DNA of 64,000 nt from an uncultured Bacteroidales bacterium (GTDB lineage: Bacteria > Bacteroidota > Bacteroidia > Bacteroidales > Paludibacteraceae), in NCBI GenBank assembly GCA_934667275.1, contig CAKULK010000002.1, forward strand, positions 235,576 through 299,575. Reading direction: 5' to 3'. The position numbers were made by a program, and so were the translations under genes. A model generated the notes under the pieces. That model did no database searches, was not told the origin of the DNA, and saw nothing but the letters and a program-made list of their open reading frames with translations. Shown in pieces: positions 1 through 8,051 of this stretch. Positions within the stretch are counted from its first letter, which is position 1; the number at the start of each line of letters is the position of its first letter.

Positions 1-2104
1 GGCGAAAAAAGCGGACACTGTTTGGCTGGCAAGTGATGAAGACCGCGAGGGAGAGGCAATCGCTTGGCACCTGAAAGAGGTGCTTGGCTTAAAGCCGGAG
101 CACACTCATCGTATTGTCTTTCATGAGATTACGAAAACTGCCATTCAAGAGGCAATCCAACATCCTCGTGATATTGACTACAATCTTGTGAATGCGCAGC
201 AGGCACGCCGCGTGTTGGACCGTATCGTAGGTTTCGAGTTGTCCCCCATCTTGTGGCGCAAGGTCACCACGGGGTTGAGTGCAGGGCGGGTGCAGTCGGT
301 GGCTGTTCGGTTGATTGTGGAGCGCGAGCGTGAAATCGAGAATTTCAAAGCCACGGCGCAATACCGCGTGACGGCGGATTTTATGGGCAAGAACCAACGC
401 GGACAAGAGGTGCGTCTCACCACCGAACTGAACCATCGTTTTCTGACCAAGGAGGAGGCTTTGGCATTCTTGAATAGTTGCAACGGTGCGGCTTTCACCT
501 TGTCTTCCATCACGCACAAACCCGGCAAACGCACACCGGCACCACCATTCACTACCTCTTCATTGCAGCAGGAGGCGGCTCGAAAGTTGCACTTCACGGT
601 GTCGAAAACTATGCGTTTGGCGCAATCCTTGTACGAGGCGGGTTGCATCACTTATATGCGTACCGACTCGGTGCATCTGAGCAACCTCGCAATCGGTACG
701 GCGCGTGAGGAGATACTGCGCGAGTATGGCGACAACTATCATCAGGCGCGCCAGTATCAGACCTCGTCGAAAGGGGCGCAGGAGGCGCACGAGGCAATCC
801 GTCCTACCTATATGGATGTGCATACTGCAGGTGCCAACAACGATGAAAAGCGTCTCTACGATTTGATTCGCAAACGTGCATTGGCAAGTCAAATGGCTGA
901 TGCTCAAACCGATATGACGCGTGTTGAGGTGACAATGAGCGGATCCTCTTACCTTTGGGTAGCCACCACCGAAGCCATTGTTTTTGATGGTTTTATGCGC
1001 GTTTATGCCCAAAGCACAGATGATGAGCAGGATGAACCGTTGACCGTTTTGCCCGATATGGGTGAAGGGCAGTTGCTCACTTTGGGCACTGTGACGGCGC
1101 AGGAGAGTTTCACCAAACAGCCGCAACGCTACACCGAGGCTTCGCTTGTGAAGCGCATGGAGGAGTTGGGTATTGGACGTCCATCCACCTACGCCACTGT
1201 GATTGAGACTATCCAGTCGCGCCACTACGTGGAGCGCGGTAGTGTACAAGGTACAAAACGCGATTATAATGTGCTGACACTCAGCGATTCGCACATATCT
1301 GACCAGACAAAAACCGAACAGGTGGGAGCCGATTCGGGCAAACTCTTGCCTACTGACCTCGGGCGCATCACCAACGATTTCTTGGTGGAGCAGTTCCCCA
1401 AGATTTTGAGTTACGATTTCACGGCGCATGAGGAGGAGAATTTCGACTCTATCGCTGCAGGAAAGGCGGATTGGGTAAGCACGGTGGATAATTTCTACCA
1501 GACTTTCCACCCGATGATTGCCAACATTCCGGCAGGCAAGATGGCGGCGCGTGCCTTGGGTACCGACCCCGAGTCGGGTGAACCGGTGTTCGCGCGCATC
1601 AGTAAGAATGGTCCTTGTGTGCAGATTGGCAATCGCGACGACCAAAAACCGCGTTTCGCCTCACTTCGCAAGGGGCAGAGTATATTCACTATCACCCTTG
1701 ACGAGGCACTGGACCTCTTTCGCTCGGCGTTGCCATACACGCTTTGTCAGCACGAGGGCAAGGATGTGATTGTAGGGGAGGGTAAGTTCGGACCCTATCT
1801 GCGTTATGATGGCACTTTCGTCAGCATTCCGAAGAATGTTGACCCGCACACCATCACGGAGGAGCAGGCACTCGCATTGCTCGAACAGAAGCGGCAGGCG
1901 CAGCAGCCCATTCACGAATGGGGCGACATTCAGGTGCTCAACGGACGCTATGGAGCCTACATTAAGACCAAGGATGGCAACTATCGTATTCCTCATACGA
2001 CGGATGCTAACGGCCTTACAGAGCAGGCATGCCGCGAGATTATTGCCACCACAGCACCTACGGGAGGTACCAAACGGTCTTTTTCTCGAAAAATAGCGAA
2101 ATAA
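1..2104 (+). CDS. topA: DNA topoisomerase I, type IA (5' truncated by window edge)
   Basis: Relaxes negatively supercoiled DNA by transient single-strand cleavage. The 5' end lies outside the window and the frame is open from base 2. The TOPRIM acidic motif DEDREGE lies at bases 35-55. The active-site tyrosine is in CITYMRTDS (Tyr codon 653-655). The 3' part encodes C-terminal repeats (GKFGPYLRYDG, NGRYGAYIKTKDG) and ends in a basic tail without zinc-finger cysteines. The stop TAA is at 2102-2104. The next promoter's -33 element begins at the following base, so spacing to tRNA-Pro is minimal. The identity is certain; only the N-terminus is missing, because of the window edge. Confidence 0.97.
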   Translation, partial: AKKADTVWLASDEDREGEAIAWHLKEVLGLKPEHTHRIVFHEITKTAIQEAIQHPRDIDYNLVNAQQARRVLDRIVGFELSPILWRKVTTGLSAGRVQSVAVRLIVEREREIENFKATAQYRVTADFMGKNQRGQEVRLTTELNHRFLTKEEALAFLNSCNGAAFTLSSITHKPGKRTPAPPFTTSSLQQEAARKLHFTVSKTMRLAQSLYEAGCITYMRTDSVHLSNLAIGTAREEILREYGDNYHQARQYQTSSKGAQEAHEAIRPTYMDVHTAGANNDEKRLYDLIRKRALASQMADAQTDMTRVEVTMSGSSYLWVATTEAIVFDGFMRVYAQSTDDEQDEPLTVLPDMGEGQLLTLGTVTAQESFTKQPQRYTEASLVKRMEELGIGRPSTYATVIETIQSRHYVERGSVQGTKRDYNVLTLSDSHISDQTKTEQVGADSGKLLPTDLGRITNDFLVEQFPKILSYDFTAHEEENFDSIAAGKADWVSTVDNFYQTFHPMIANIPAGKMAARALGTDPESGEPVFARISKNGPCVQIGNRDDQKPRFASLRKGQSIFTITLDEALDLFRSALPYTLCQHEGKDVIVGEGKFGPYLRYDGTFVSIPKNVDPHTITEEQALALLEQKRQAQQPIHEWGDIQVLNGRYGAYIKTKDGNYRIPHTTDANGLTEQACREIIATTAPTGGTKRSFSRKIAK

Positions 2105-2136
2105 TTTGCACAATTCAAAAAGTTGTAGTAATTTTG
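2105..2136 (+). promoter_or_regulatory. Bacteroidota-type promoter for tRNA-Pro
   Basis: TTTG at 2105-2108 and TAATTTTG at 2129-2136 are separated by 20 bp. This matches the Bacteroidota -33/-7 consensus. It lies directly behind the topA stop and about 40 bp ahead of the tRNA. Confidence 0.75.
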
Positions 2137-2176
2137 CAGTCCAATCGCGGTGGTCAGTCTGCCTGACAACGGCGAG

Positions 2177-2249
2177 CGAGAAGTAGCGCAGTTGGTAGCG
2201 CACCACGTTCGGGACGTGGGGGTCGGGCGTTCGAGTCGCCTCTTCTCGA
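2177..2249 (+). tRNA. tRNA-Pro (anticodon CGG)
   Basis: A complete cloverleaf is visible. The acceptor stem pairs CGAGAAG with CTTCTCG. The anticodon stem CCACG/CGTGG encloses the loop TTCGGGA, which gives anticodon CGG for codon CCG. The T-arm carries TTCGAGT. The discriminator is A and no CCA is encoded. Confidence 0.95.
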
Positions 2250-2265
2250 CAATTTTGGATAAGGG

Positions 2266-2291
2266 GGCGCGTCAAAGGTATTTGACGCGCC
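2266..2291 (+). terminator. Intrinsic terminator after tRNA-Pro
   Basis: A perfect 11-bp stem (GGCGCGTCAAA with TTTGACGCGCC) has a GGTA loop and is followed by TTATTATTA. It separates the tRNA unit from the GH32 gene. Confidence 0.8.
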
Positions 2292-2319
2292 TTATTATTA
2301 AAGGTATAAACAAAATGCT

Positions 2320-4056
2320 ATGAAAAAGTTCTTCACATCGGTATTTTTGCTTATTGCGCTCTGTGCATCGGCGCAGGTGCAGGTGTCGCGTAGCGGAGCG
2401 CAGAATATGCTCATTCGTGTTCAGTCGCAGGCGGCGTGTCTGTTGTTGCCTGTCAGCGAACAAGCACCCGAATCCTCCATGCGGGTATTGGTCAACAACC
2501 AATGCGTGCAGACGCTTTCCGTCCGCTTGGCAACGCGTGGCGAGGTGAACTACTACGTGCCGTTTTCTTTGGAAAATTACGATGTCAGCCAACTGCTTTT
2601 GAATGTCTATTTGCCTGATTCTACGCTGATTAGGCAAATCAATTGGGATGCTGTCCAAACGGCGGCATCGTTCCCGTTCGTTACTGCCGAGACCTTCCGC
2701 CCTGTCTTCCACCACGCTCCCCAATATGGTTGGATGGGGGCTCCCGCAGGGTTGTACTACGATGCGAAAGCCAAACTCTGGCACCTTTACTATGAGCACA
2801 ACCCTTATTGTGCTTTGTGGGAGAATATCCATTGGGGGCACGCTTCTTCCCCAGACCTCCTCCATTGGACGGCATGCCCGTCTGCTATTGCTCCCGATGG
2901 CCTTGGAATGGCTTTCGCGGGCTCTTTGGTGCTCGACCGCGCCAACACTGCGGGGCTGGGAAAAAACGCGTTGGTGGCTGTGCATACCTCATCCGACAAC
3001 AGCCAGATGCAAACGCTTGCCTACTCCAAAGATGGTGGCAATACGTTTGTTGCCTATCCGTCTAACCCCGTATTAACCACTGAGATACAAGATGCTCGCG
3101 ACCCTTATGTCTTTTGGAACGATGCCACCAAGCAATGGAATATGGCACTTGCTTGTGGCAACGAAGTGCGTTTCTATTCTTCCGCCAACCTCACTCAGTG
3201 GACCTACCTCTCCTCTTTTGGCAATGGTGTCGGTTGTCACGAAGGCGTCTGGGAAAAACCGAGCCTGCTCCGTTTGCCTGTGCGCGATACCAAAGACTTC
3301 AAATGGGCACTCGTCGTCAGCGTGGACCGCGGTGCATTGGCTGGCGGTTCTGGGGTGCAGTATTTCGTGGGTGACTGGGATGGGCACCATTTCACCGTCC
3401 TTCCCGAACTCCTGCACGAGGGCACTCTCGCGGTGCCGGTCAAATGGCTGGACTATGGCAAAGATTTCTACGGTGCCATCCCTTTTGCCAATGCGCCTCG
3501 CGGGCGTTGTACGCTCATCGGTTGGATGAACAACTGGCAATATGCCGAACAACTGCCCACACTGCGGTTCCGCTCCGTTAGCACTTTGCCGCGTGATCTT
3601 GACCTCTATCGCGACAAGAGTGACCTATATCGCATTGGTTTCCAGCCTGCTAAGGAACTCAAATCCCTCCGCGGAAAAGAGACCGACCAACTCCTCCCTG
3701 CCGCCGTTGTGGAGGTGGATGTCACTTCGGGCAAGAAACCTGCGGTCATCACGCTCTGCAATAATCAGGGCGAACAAGTCACGATGACTTACGATTTTGA
3801 TGCAGGTACGTTTACCATGGACCGTCGCCAGTCGGGAGCAATTTCGTTCTCCGAATCCTTTGCGGCTGTCACCACCGCGCCGCTCCTCATGCAGCATCGC
3901 ACCTACCACCTCACCCTCTACATCGACCGCTGTTCCATAGAGGCCTTCGATGGTGACGGGCATTGGACTATGACCAATCTTGTTTTCCCGTCAGTGCCTT
4001 ATAATGCTGTCTCTGTTCAAGGTGGAAAGGCTAAAATCTATGACATAAATTATTGA
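2320..4056 (+). CDS. Glycoside hydrolase family 32-like secreted protein, catalytic Asp replaced
   Basis: A 578-residue protein with a signal peptide (MKKFFTSVFLLIALCASAQ). Residues about 20-120 resemble the all-beta N-terminal domain (DUF4980 type) of Bacteroidales levanases. A five-bladed GH32 propeller follows, then a C-terminal beta-sandwich. GH32 enzymes hydrolyse fructans or sucrose. The RDP motif (260-262) and the acid/base Glu312 in VWEKPSL are present. The hallmark WMNDPNG, whose Asp is the nucleophile, reads WMGAPAG here, with Ala141 at the nucleophile position (codon 2740-2742). As written, the protein should lack normal hydrolase activity and may bind fructan instead. It stands alone, with no susC/susD, followed by an AraC regulator. 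Confidence 0.85.
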   Translation: MKKFFTSVFLLIALCASAQVQVSRSGAQNMLIRVQSQAACLLLPVSEQAPESSMRVLVNNQCVQTLSVRLATRGEVNYYVPFSLENYDVSQLLLNVYLPDSTLIRQINWDAVQTAASFPFVTAETFRPVFHHAPQYGWMGAPAGLYYDAKAKLWHLYYEHNPYCALWENIHWGHASSPDLLHWTACPSAIAPDGLGMAFAGSLVLDRANTAGLGKNALVAVHTSSDNSQMQTLAYSKDGGNTFVAYPSNPVLTTEIQDARDPYVFWNDATKQWNMALACGNEVRFYSSANLTQWTYLSSFGNGVGCHEGVWEKPSLLRLPVRDTKDFKWALVVSVDRGALAGGSGVQYFVGDWDGHHFTVLPELLHEGTLAVPVKWLDYGKDFYGAIPFANAPRGRCTLIGWMNNWQYAEQLPTLRFRSVSTLPRDLDLYRDKSDLYRIGFQPAKELKSLRGKETDQLLPAAVVEVDVTSGKKPAVITLCNNQGEQVTMTYDFDAGTFTMDRRQSGAISFSESFAAVTTAPLLMQHRTYHLTLYIDRCSIEAFDGDGHWTMTNLVFPSVPYNAVSVQGGKAKIYDINY

Positions 4057-4078
4057 TTGATAATAATTTCTGCACAAT

Positions 4079-4109
4079 GGGCTGCCCTGTCAAGCGACTT
4101 GGGTAGCCC
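4079..4109 (+). terminator. Intrinsic terminator after GH32 gene
   Basis: GGGCTGCCC at 4079-4087 pairs with GGGTAGCCC at 4101-4109 with one G-U pair. A 13-nt loop lies between, and GTTTCTTTG follows. Confidence 0.65.
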
Positions 4110-4178
4110 GTTTCTTTGTGATATCCTGCCCGCTTTTTCCGCGTGCTGCCTTTTGTCGTGGCAAAAAGTAGCAATTAT

Positions 4179-4209
4179 TTTGATATATCGAAAGAAAAGT
4201 GTAATTTTG
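4179..4209 (+). promoter_or_regulatory. Promoter for AraC-family gene
   Basis: TTTG at 4179-4182 and TAATTTTG at 4202-4209 are separated by 19 bp. The -7 element lies 23 bp ahead of the ATG at 4233. This argues against upstream in-frame starts that would overlap the promoter. Confidence 0.75.
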
Positions 4210-4232
4210 CGGTTGAAAAGTGTACGATTATT

Positions 4233-5075
4233 ATGGATAACGAGAAAATTCCGCTTCTCGACTGCCCGGTGGACTACATTTTGGGCGAGGCGAGTGGCAA
4301 GTTGCTGAACGAGTATGGTCGTTTCCCCTGCAAAATCAAGTGCGGGGTCTATGCGTTCATCGCCAAAGGCTCGGCGTATGCCACGGTCAACATCACGCGC
4401 TACCATTTCGCTGCGCAGGATATTCTCTATATCGAACCTGGCAGTTTCCTGCTCATCCACGAGTTCAGCGAAGACGCTTTGGTGCGTTACATCGTCTTCT
4501 CATCATCATTCCTCGAGAAAAATACCTATGGCATGCGCCGCCAACTGACTCCTTTGCAGGGCCGCAAACCCATGATACACATGACCGACGAACAGGCCTC
4601 GGTCGTCATGCACTTCTCTGATGTGCTCACCGAGGGCATCAACTGCACGCCCAATTTTCTCAATGCGGAGCGCATGGTGCCTATCTTCAACCTCATCCAG
4701 AGCATGTATTTCGACTATTTCATGTCCTCCACCAACGCCGTCACGCAGGTGTCGGACCGCAAGTCGGAAATCTATCAGGAATACAGCAACTTGGTCATGC
4801 AGCACTACCACGAGTGGCATCATGTCTCTCAGTACGCCGAAGCCATGCGCATGACCATGCCGCACCTCTGTGCCTCTATCAAGGCGGTGAGCGGACGCAC
4901 TGCGGGTGACCTCATCACGGACGCGCTCCTCATGGACGCAAAGGCGCAACTCAAGGTCACCTCAACGCCTATCAAGGAGATTTCGATTAGTCTCGGTTTC
5001 GACAATGTGGCGTTTTTCAACCGCTTTTTCAAAACCCATACAGGCTGTACCCCGAAGGTCTATCGCCTCAACTGA
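4233..5075 (+). CDS. AraC-family transcriptional regulator
   Basis: A 280-residue regulator. The N-terminal half (residues about 10-110) looks like a cupin-type ligand-sensing domain. The C-terminal 90 residues carry the double helix-turn-helix of AraC proteins, ending in FDNVAFFNRFFKTHTGCTPK, a good match to the second HTH signature. ATG 4233 was chosen because the consensus promoter ends at 4209; the open frame further upstream would include promoter sequence. The stop directly abuts the convergent murI stop with no spacer. Its target is unknown. The neighbouring GH32 gene is a candidate, but nothing in the sequence proves a link. Confidence 0.88.
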   Translation: MDNEKIPLLDCPVDYILGEASGKLLNEYGRFPCKIKCGVYAFIAKGSAYATVNITRYHFAAQDILYIEPGSFLLIHEFSEDALVRYIVFSSSFLEKNTYGMRRQLTPLQGRKPMIHMTDEQASVVMHFSDVLTEGINCTPNFLNAERMVPIFNLIQSMYFDYFMSSTNAVTQVSDRKSEIYQEYSNLVMQHYHEWHHVSQYAEAMRMTMPHLCASIKAVSGRTAGDLITDALLMDAKAQLKVTSTPIKEISISLGFDNVAFFNRFFKTHTGCTPKVYRLN

Positions 5076-5900
5076 TTATAATTCAATATGCTGAGCCTCA
5101 ATGGGTTCTGCAAGGAATATTGACGCGGAGTCTGCAAATTTCTCTGCGGATTCTGTTGTCTGGTACACCACGTGCCCGCGCCCTGCCGTGAGACTGGATG
5201 GGGCTACGCGCTTTGCAATATCTTGGTGCCGCACAAGGTAGTCTTGCAGACTGCGTGCCACTATCTCGCCTTGTGCAATAATATCTATGCCCATACCTGC
5301 TGTAAATGCCTGAATTTTAGGCAGTAATAGCGGATAATGGGTGCAACCGAGGATGATGGTATCAATTTTCGGGTCTTGTGCCAGAAGCATCGTGATGTAT
5401 TTCTCCACAAAGTAATCCGCGCCGGCAAACTGGTGTTCGCCCGCCTCTATCAGGGGCACCCACATCGGACATGCCTGCTGCGTCACCACAATCTCGGGGT
5501 TTTGGTGTTGCAGTTCCAATACGTAACTCTCCGATGACACCGTCCCCGGAGTTGCCAAAATACCGATATGTCCTGTTCGTGTGCGAAGAGGTGCCATTTC
5601 GGCAGTCGGGCGTATCACCCCAAGCACGCGCAACTTGTCGGGGTCTATGTCGTGTTGTTGGATGCTGCGCAATGCCTTGGCACTGGCGGTGTTGCATGCC
5701 AGTATGATTAGGCTGCACCCTTGCGATTCCAAGTAACGCACAGCCTGTAGTGTGTATTCGTAAATCACGGAGAATGAGCGTGTTCCGTAAGGCGCACGCG
5801 CGTTGTCACCCAAGTATAGGTAGTCGTATTGGGGGAGCACCTGCCTGATTTCGTTCAAGATAGTCAGTCCGCCGTATCCGCTGTCAAACACGCCAATCAT
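5076..5900 (-). CDS. murI: Glutamate racemase
   Basis: Converts L-glutamate to D-glutamate for peptidoglycan. It is 274 residues long, the usual size. Hallmarks are FDSGYGGL at the N-terminus, GDNARAPYG, and the two catalytic cysteines Cys69 (LACNTAS) and Cys186 (LGCTHYP). The ATG at 5900 is preceded by a minus-strand promoter at 5937-5968. The gene is monocistronic and converges on the AraC gene with zero intergenic bases. Confidence 0.95.
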   Translation of the reverse strand: MIGVFDSGYGGLTILNEIRQVLPQYDYLYLGDNARAPYGTRSFSVIYEYTLQAVRYLESQGCSLIILACNTASAKALRSIQQHDIDPDKLRVLGVIRPTAEMAPLRTRTGHIGILATPGTVSSESYVLELQHQNPEIVVTQQACPMWVPLIEAGEHQFAGADYFVEKYITMLLAQDPKIDTIILGCTHYPLLLPKIQAFTAGMGIDIIAQGEIVARSLQDYLVRHQDIAKRVAPSSLTAGRGHVVYQTTESAEKFADSASIFLAEPIEAQHIEL

Positions 5901-5936
5901 TGTCTTCTTTGTGAATTTGTTTTTGGTTCACGACTG

Positions 5937-5968
5937 CAAAGATACACAATTATTCTCGTTCCTGCAAC
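5937..5968 (-). promoter_or_regulatory. Promoter for murI
   Basis: On the minus strand, TATCTTTG (5937-5944) is preceded 20 bp upstream by GTTG (5965-5968), an imperfect TTTG. It leaves a leader of about 30 nt before the murI ATG. Confidence 0.6.
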
Positions 5969-5986
5969 CCTGTTTCCCCACATTTG

Positions 5987-6031
5987 CCTCGTGTCTCCCT
6001 GCTGCTCCCATCGGAACTTCATCGGTACTTC
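5987..6031. repeat. Dispersed intergenic repeat with 11-bp tandem units (copy A)
   Basis: CCTCGTGTCTCCCTGCTGCT at 5987-6006 leads into two 11-bp units, ATCGGAACTTC (6010-6020) and ATCGGTACTTC (6021-6031). A second copy with four units is at 63089-63155. The rest of the murI-BspA spacer (to 6247) shows no recognisable gene and no consensus promoter. Confidence 0.75.
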
Positions 6032-6247
6032 GCGTAGAGGATGCTATAGCCATGCCGCACAGATGGCGTATTCTTGTACACCCGTTATTTTCTTTTGGCA
6101 TACTTTTTGCACACTGCCTGCTGACGACCTAAATGCTTTGTAGATGAGCCTTCGAGGCACATTTTGCTGTGGATAAAAACGGACTTTTAGGTACTCACCA
6201 AGTGGCAATTAATTCTATTTTTAAGTATAACAAAATGTTTGATTACT

Positions 6248-7714
6248 ATGACTAAAAAGTTTTTATGTGTTTTGTTCTCCTTATTTACGGTACTAAACAC
6301 ATTCGCTGCCGACAAATTCCAAGTCGGGGATTTGTACTACAGCATCATTTCCGAGGGCAACAAAACTGTCAAAGTCGAACCTTCTGCAGTTGGCCTTAAT
6401 CCGAATTATTCAGGGTTGGTAAATTGTGTTATTCCCTCTGAGATTTCCTACAATGGAGTAAAATATAGGGTGACGGGTATTGCCTACAACGCTTTCAATA
6501 ATGTTGCTGGACTTGTCTCGGTAACTATTCCTGCAACTATTGTGACGATGGAAGAAGATGGGGGTCATGAGCCTGTATTTGAATCAAATGCATTTTACAA
6601 TACTCCGAAACTTGAAAAAATAATAGTAGATAAAGATAACTCTAATTACGTTAGCGTGGATGGAGTGTTGTTTAATAAGGCAAAAACTTTTTTGATAGTC
6701 TATCCCGCTTCTAAAATGGGTACTTTCTATTCTATTCCCAATGGGGTAGAAAAGATTGGTACATATGCTTTCAAGAATTGCGCTTTAACTGGAGTTGTAT
6801 TACCGAGAACGTTGCAGATGTTAGGGTATTATGCTTTTATTAATTGTACGAAGTTGTCGAAGATTGTGTGTTATGCGGCTACACCGCCTGTTGAGACAAC
6901 GGCGCAGACAATGCCTTGGAATTTTGTTAATGTTAGTACAGAAACTTTGTATGTTCCGGCTGATGCAGTAGAGACTTATAAAAGTGATAATTTATGGGGT
7001 GTATTCAAAGATAAGATATTACCAATACCGGAAGTTGAGTTGGATGAAAAAAATGCAAATATAACAACTCAATTGGAAGATTTGAATGGACAAATTGTTG
7101 ATGCCAAACTCATTCGCTCGTTTGCTGCCGATGGCGCTTGGTACACACTTTGTCTGCCATTTTCCTTGACGGAACAGCAGATTGCAGAGTCCTTGGGCGA
7201 AGGCTGTGCGTTGATGAAATTAGACTATGCGCAACAGCGTTCCTCGGAAGACTTGTATGTTCATTTCGCCTCGGCAACCACGCTCGAAGCAGGTATTCCG
7301 TATCTGTTTAAGCCTGCGAATGCCCTTACCCCCCCCATTTTTAAGGGTGTCGTAATTGAGTATCAAACGGATAAGGAAAACACTATTGCCACTCCCGACA
7401 AATTTGTGTCTATGACGGGTATTTATGCACCAACGCAAGTGCCTGCCGACAAATGGTATCTCGGTCCGGACAATACACTCTATCAGCCGCAGGTGAAAGT
7501 TACCTCAAAAGGTTTCCGTGCATATTTCTCACTATCAACATCATTGCCCTCTAAAATTCGTGCGCGTGTGGTGATGAACAACGAATTGCCTACGGATATA
7601 GATGATATTCAAGTAGATACGGATGTGTTGCCGCAGAAAGTACTTGAAAACGGACAAGTATATATCCTCCGTGGCGGACACAAATACAATCTGCAAGGGC
7701 AGGTAGTTGAATAA
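6248..7714 (+). CDS. BspA-like leucine-rich-repeat surface protein
   Basis: A 488-residue secreted protein with a signal peptide (MTKKFLCVLFSLFTVLNTFA). The N-terminal half has LRR_5/BspA-type repeats, for example VTIPATIVTMEED and YSIPNGVEKIGTYAFKNCAL. The middle has a WYTLCLPFSLTEQQIAESLG module common in Bacteroidales surface proteins. The C-terminus QVYILRGGHKYNLQGQVVE resembles the conserved tail of such proteins. ATG 6248 is preferred over an in-frame TTG nine bases upstream. BspA relatives are implicated in adhesion, but the ligand here is unknown. A 40-codon gene follows 30 bp downstream. Confidence 0.82.
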   Translation: MTKKFLCVLFSLFTVLNTFAADKFQVGDLYYSIISEGNKTVKVEPSAVGLNPNYSGLVNCVIPSEISYNGVKYRVTGIAYNAFNNVAGLVSVTIPATIVTMEEDGGHEPVFESNAFYNTPKLEKIIVDKDNSNYVSVDGVLFNKAKTFLIVYPASKMGTFYSIPNGVEKIGTYAFKNCALTGVVLPRTLQMLGYYAFINCTKLSKIVCYAATPPVETTAQTMPWNFVNVSTETLYVPADAVETYKSDNLWGVFKDKILPIPEVELDEKNANITTQLEDLNGQIVDAKLIRSFAADGAWYTLCLPFSLTEQQIAESLGEGCALMKLDYAQQRSSEDLYVHFASATTLEAGIPYLFKPANALTPPIFKGVVIEYQTDKENTIATPDKFVSMTGIYAPTQVPADKWYLGPDNTLYQPQVKVTSKGFRAYFSLSTSLPSKIRARVVMNNELPTDIDDIQVDTDVLPQKVLENGQVYILRGGHKYNLQGQVVE

Positions 7715-7744
7715 AAGTTAAATCTCTGTAAAATAGAATGTGTT

Positions 7745-7867
7745 ATGAAACAATATATTGAACCAAAAATTGAGGTAACGCGCTTGGAATCAGAAGGTAT
7801 CATGGTTAGTTTTAGTACCAATGCAGGTCTCCGTGCAGGCGGATATGGCTACTACGACCCTCGTTAG
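7745..7867 (+). CDS. Small hypothetical protein (40 aa)
   Basis: ATG 7745 to TAG 7865-7867 encodes 40 residues. It begins MKQYIEPKIEVTRLESEGIM and ends in a Gly/Tyr-rich tail (AGGYGYYDPR). There is no signal peptide or membrane segment. Similar short proteins opening with M-K-x-Y-x-x-P-x-I-x-V are, as recalled, frequent in Bacteroidales and lack an assigned function. It lies 30 bp behind the BspA-like gene and is probably co-transcribed. Confidence 0.55.
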   Translation: MKQYIEPKIEVTRLESEGIMVSFSTNAGLRAGGYGYYDPR

Positions 7868-7949
7868 ACATGCGGACGCTTTGTCTGTGGAATTTTGATG
7901 CCCCTTTTCTGGCTACTGTTTGTTAAAAGAGCAGGAAATGATGGTTTTA

Positions 7950-7981
7950 TTTGCATAAACCGCATTATTTTTGTATCTTTG
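7950..7981 (+). promoter_or_regulatory. Promoter for dnaN
   Basis: TTTG 7950-7953 and TATCTTTG 7974-7981 have a 20-bp spacer. It gives a leader of about 65 nt before the dnaN ATG. Confidence 0.75.
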
Positions 7982-8051
7982 CACCCTAATACATATATAA
8001 GGTGTATTGGATAAACAAACCGAGTTACAACAATAAAAACCAAATAAGAGT

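Noticed and set aside
1..79. Start of topA at the GTG near base 80
   Set aside because: The frame is open from base 2 and includes the TOPRIM DEDREGE motif, so the gene begins before the window; base 80 is internal.
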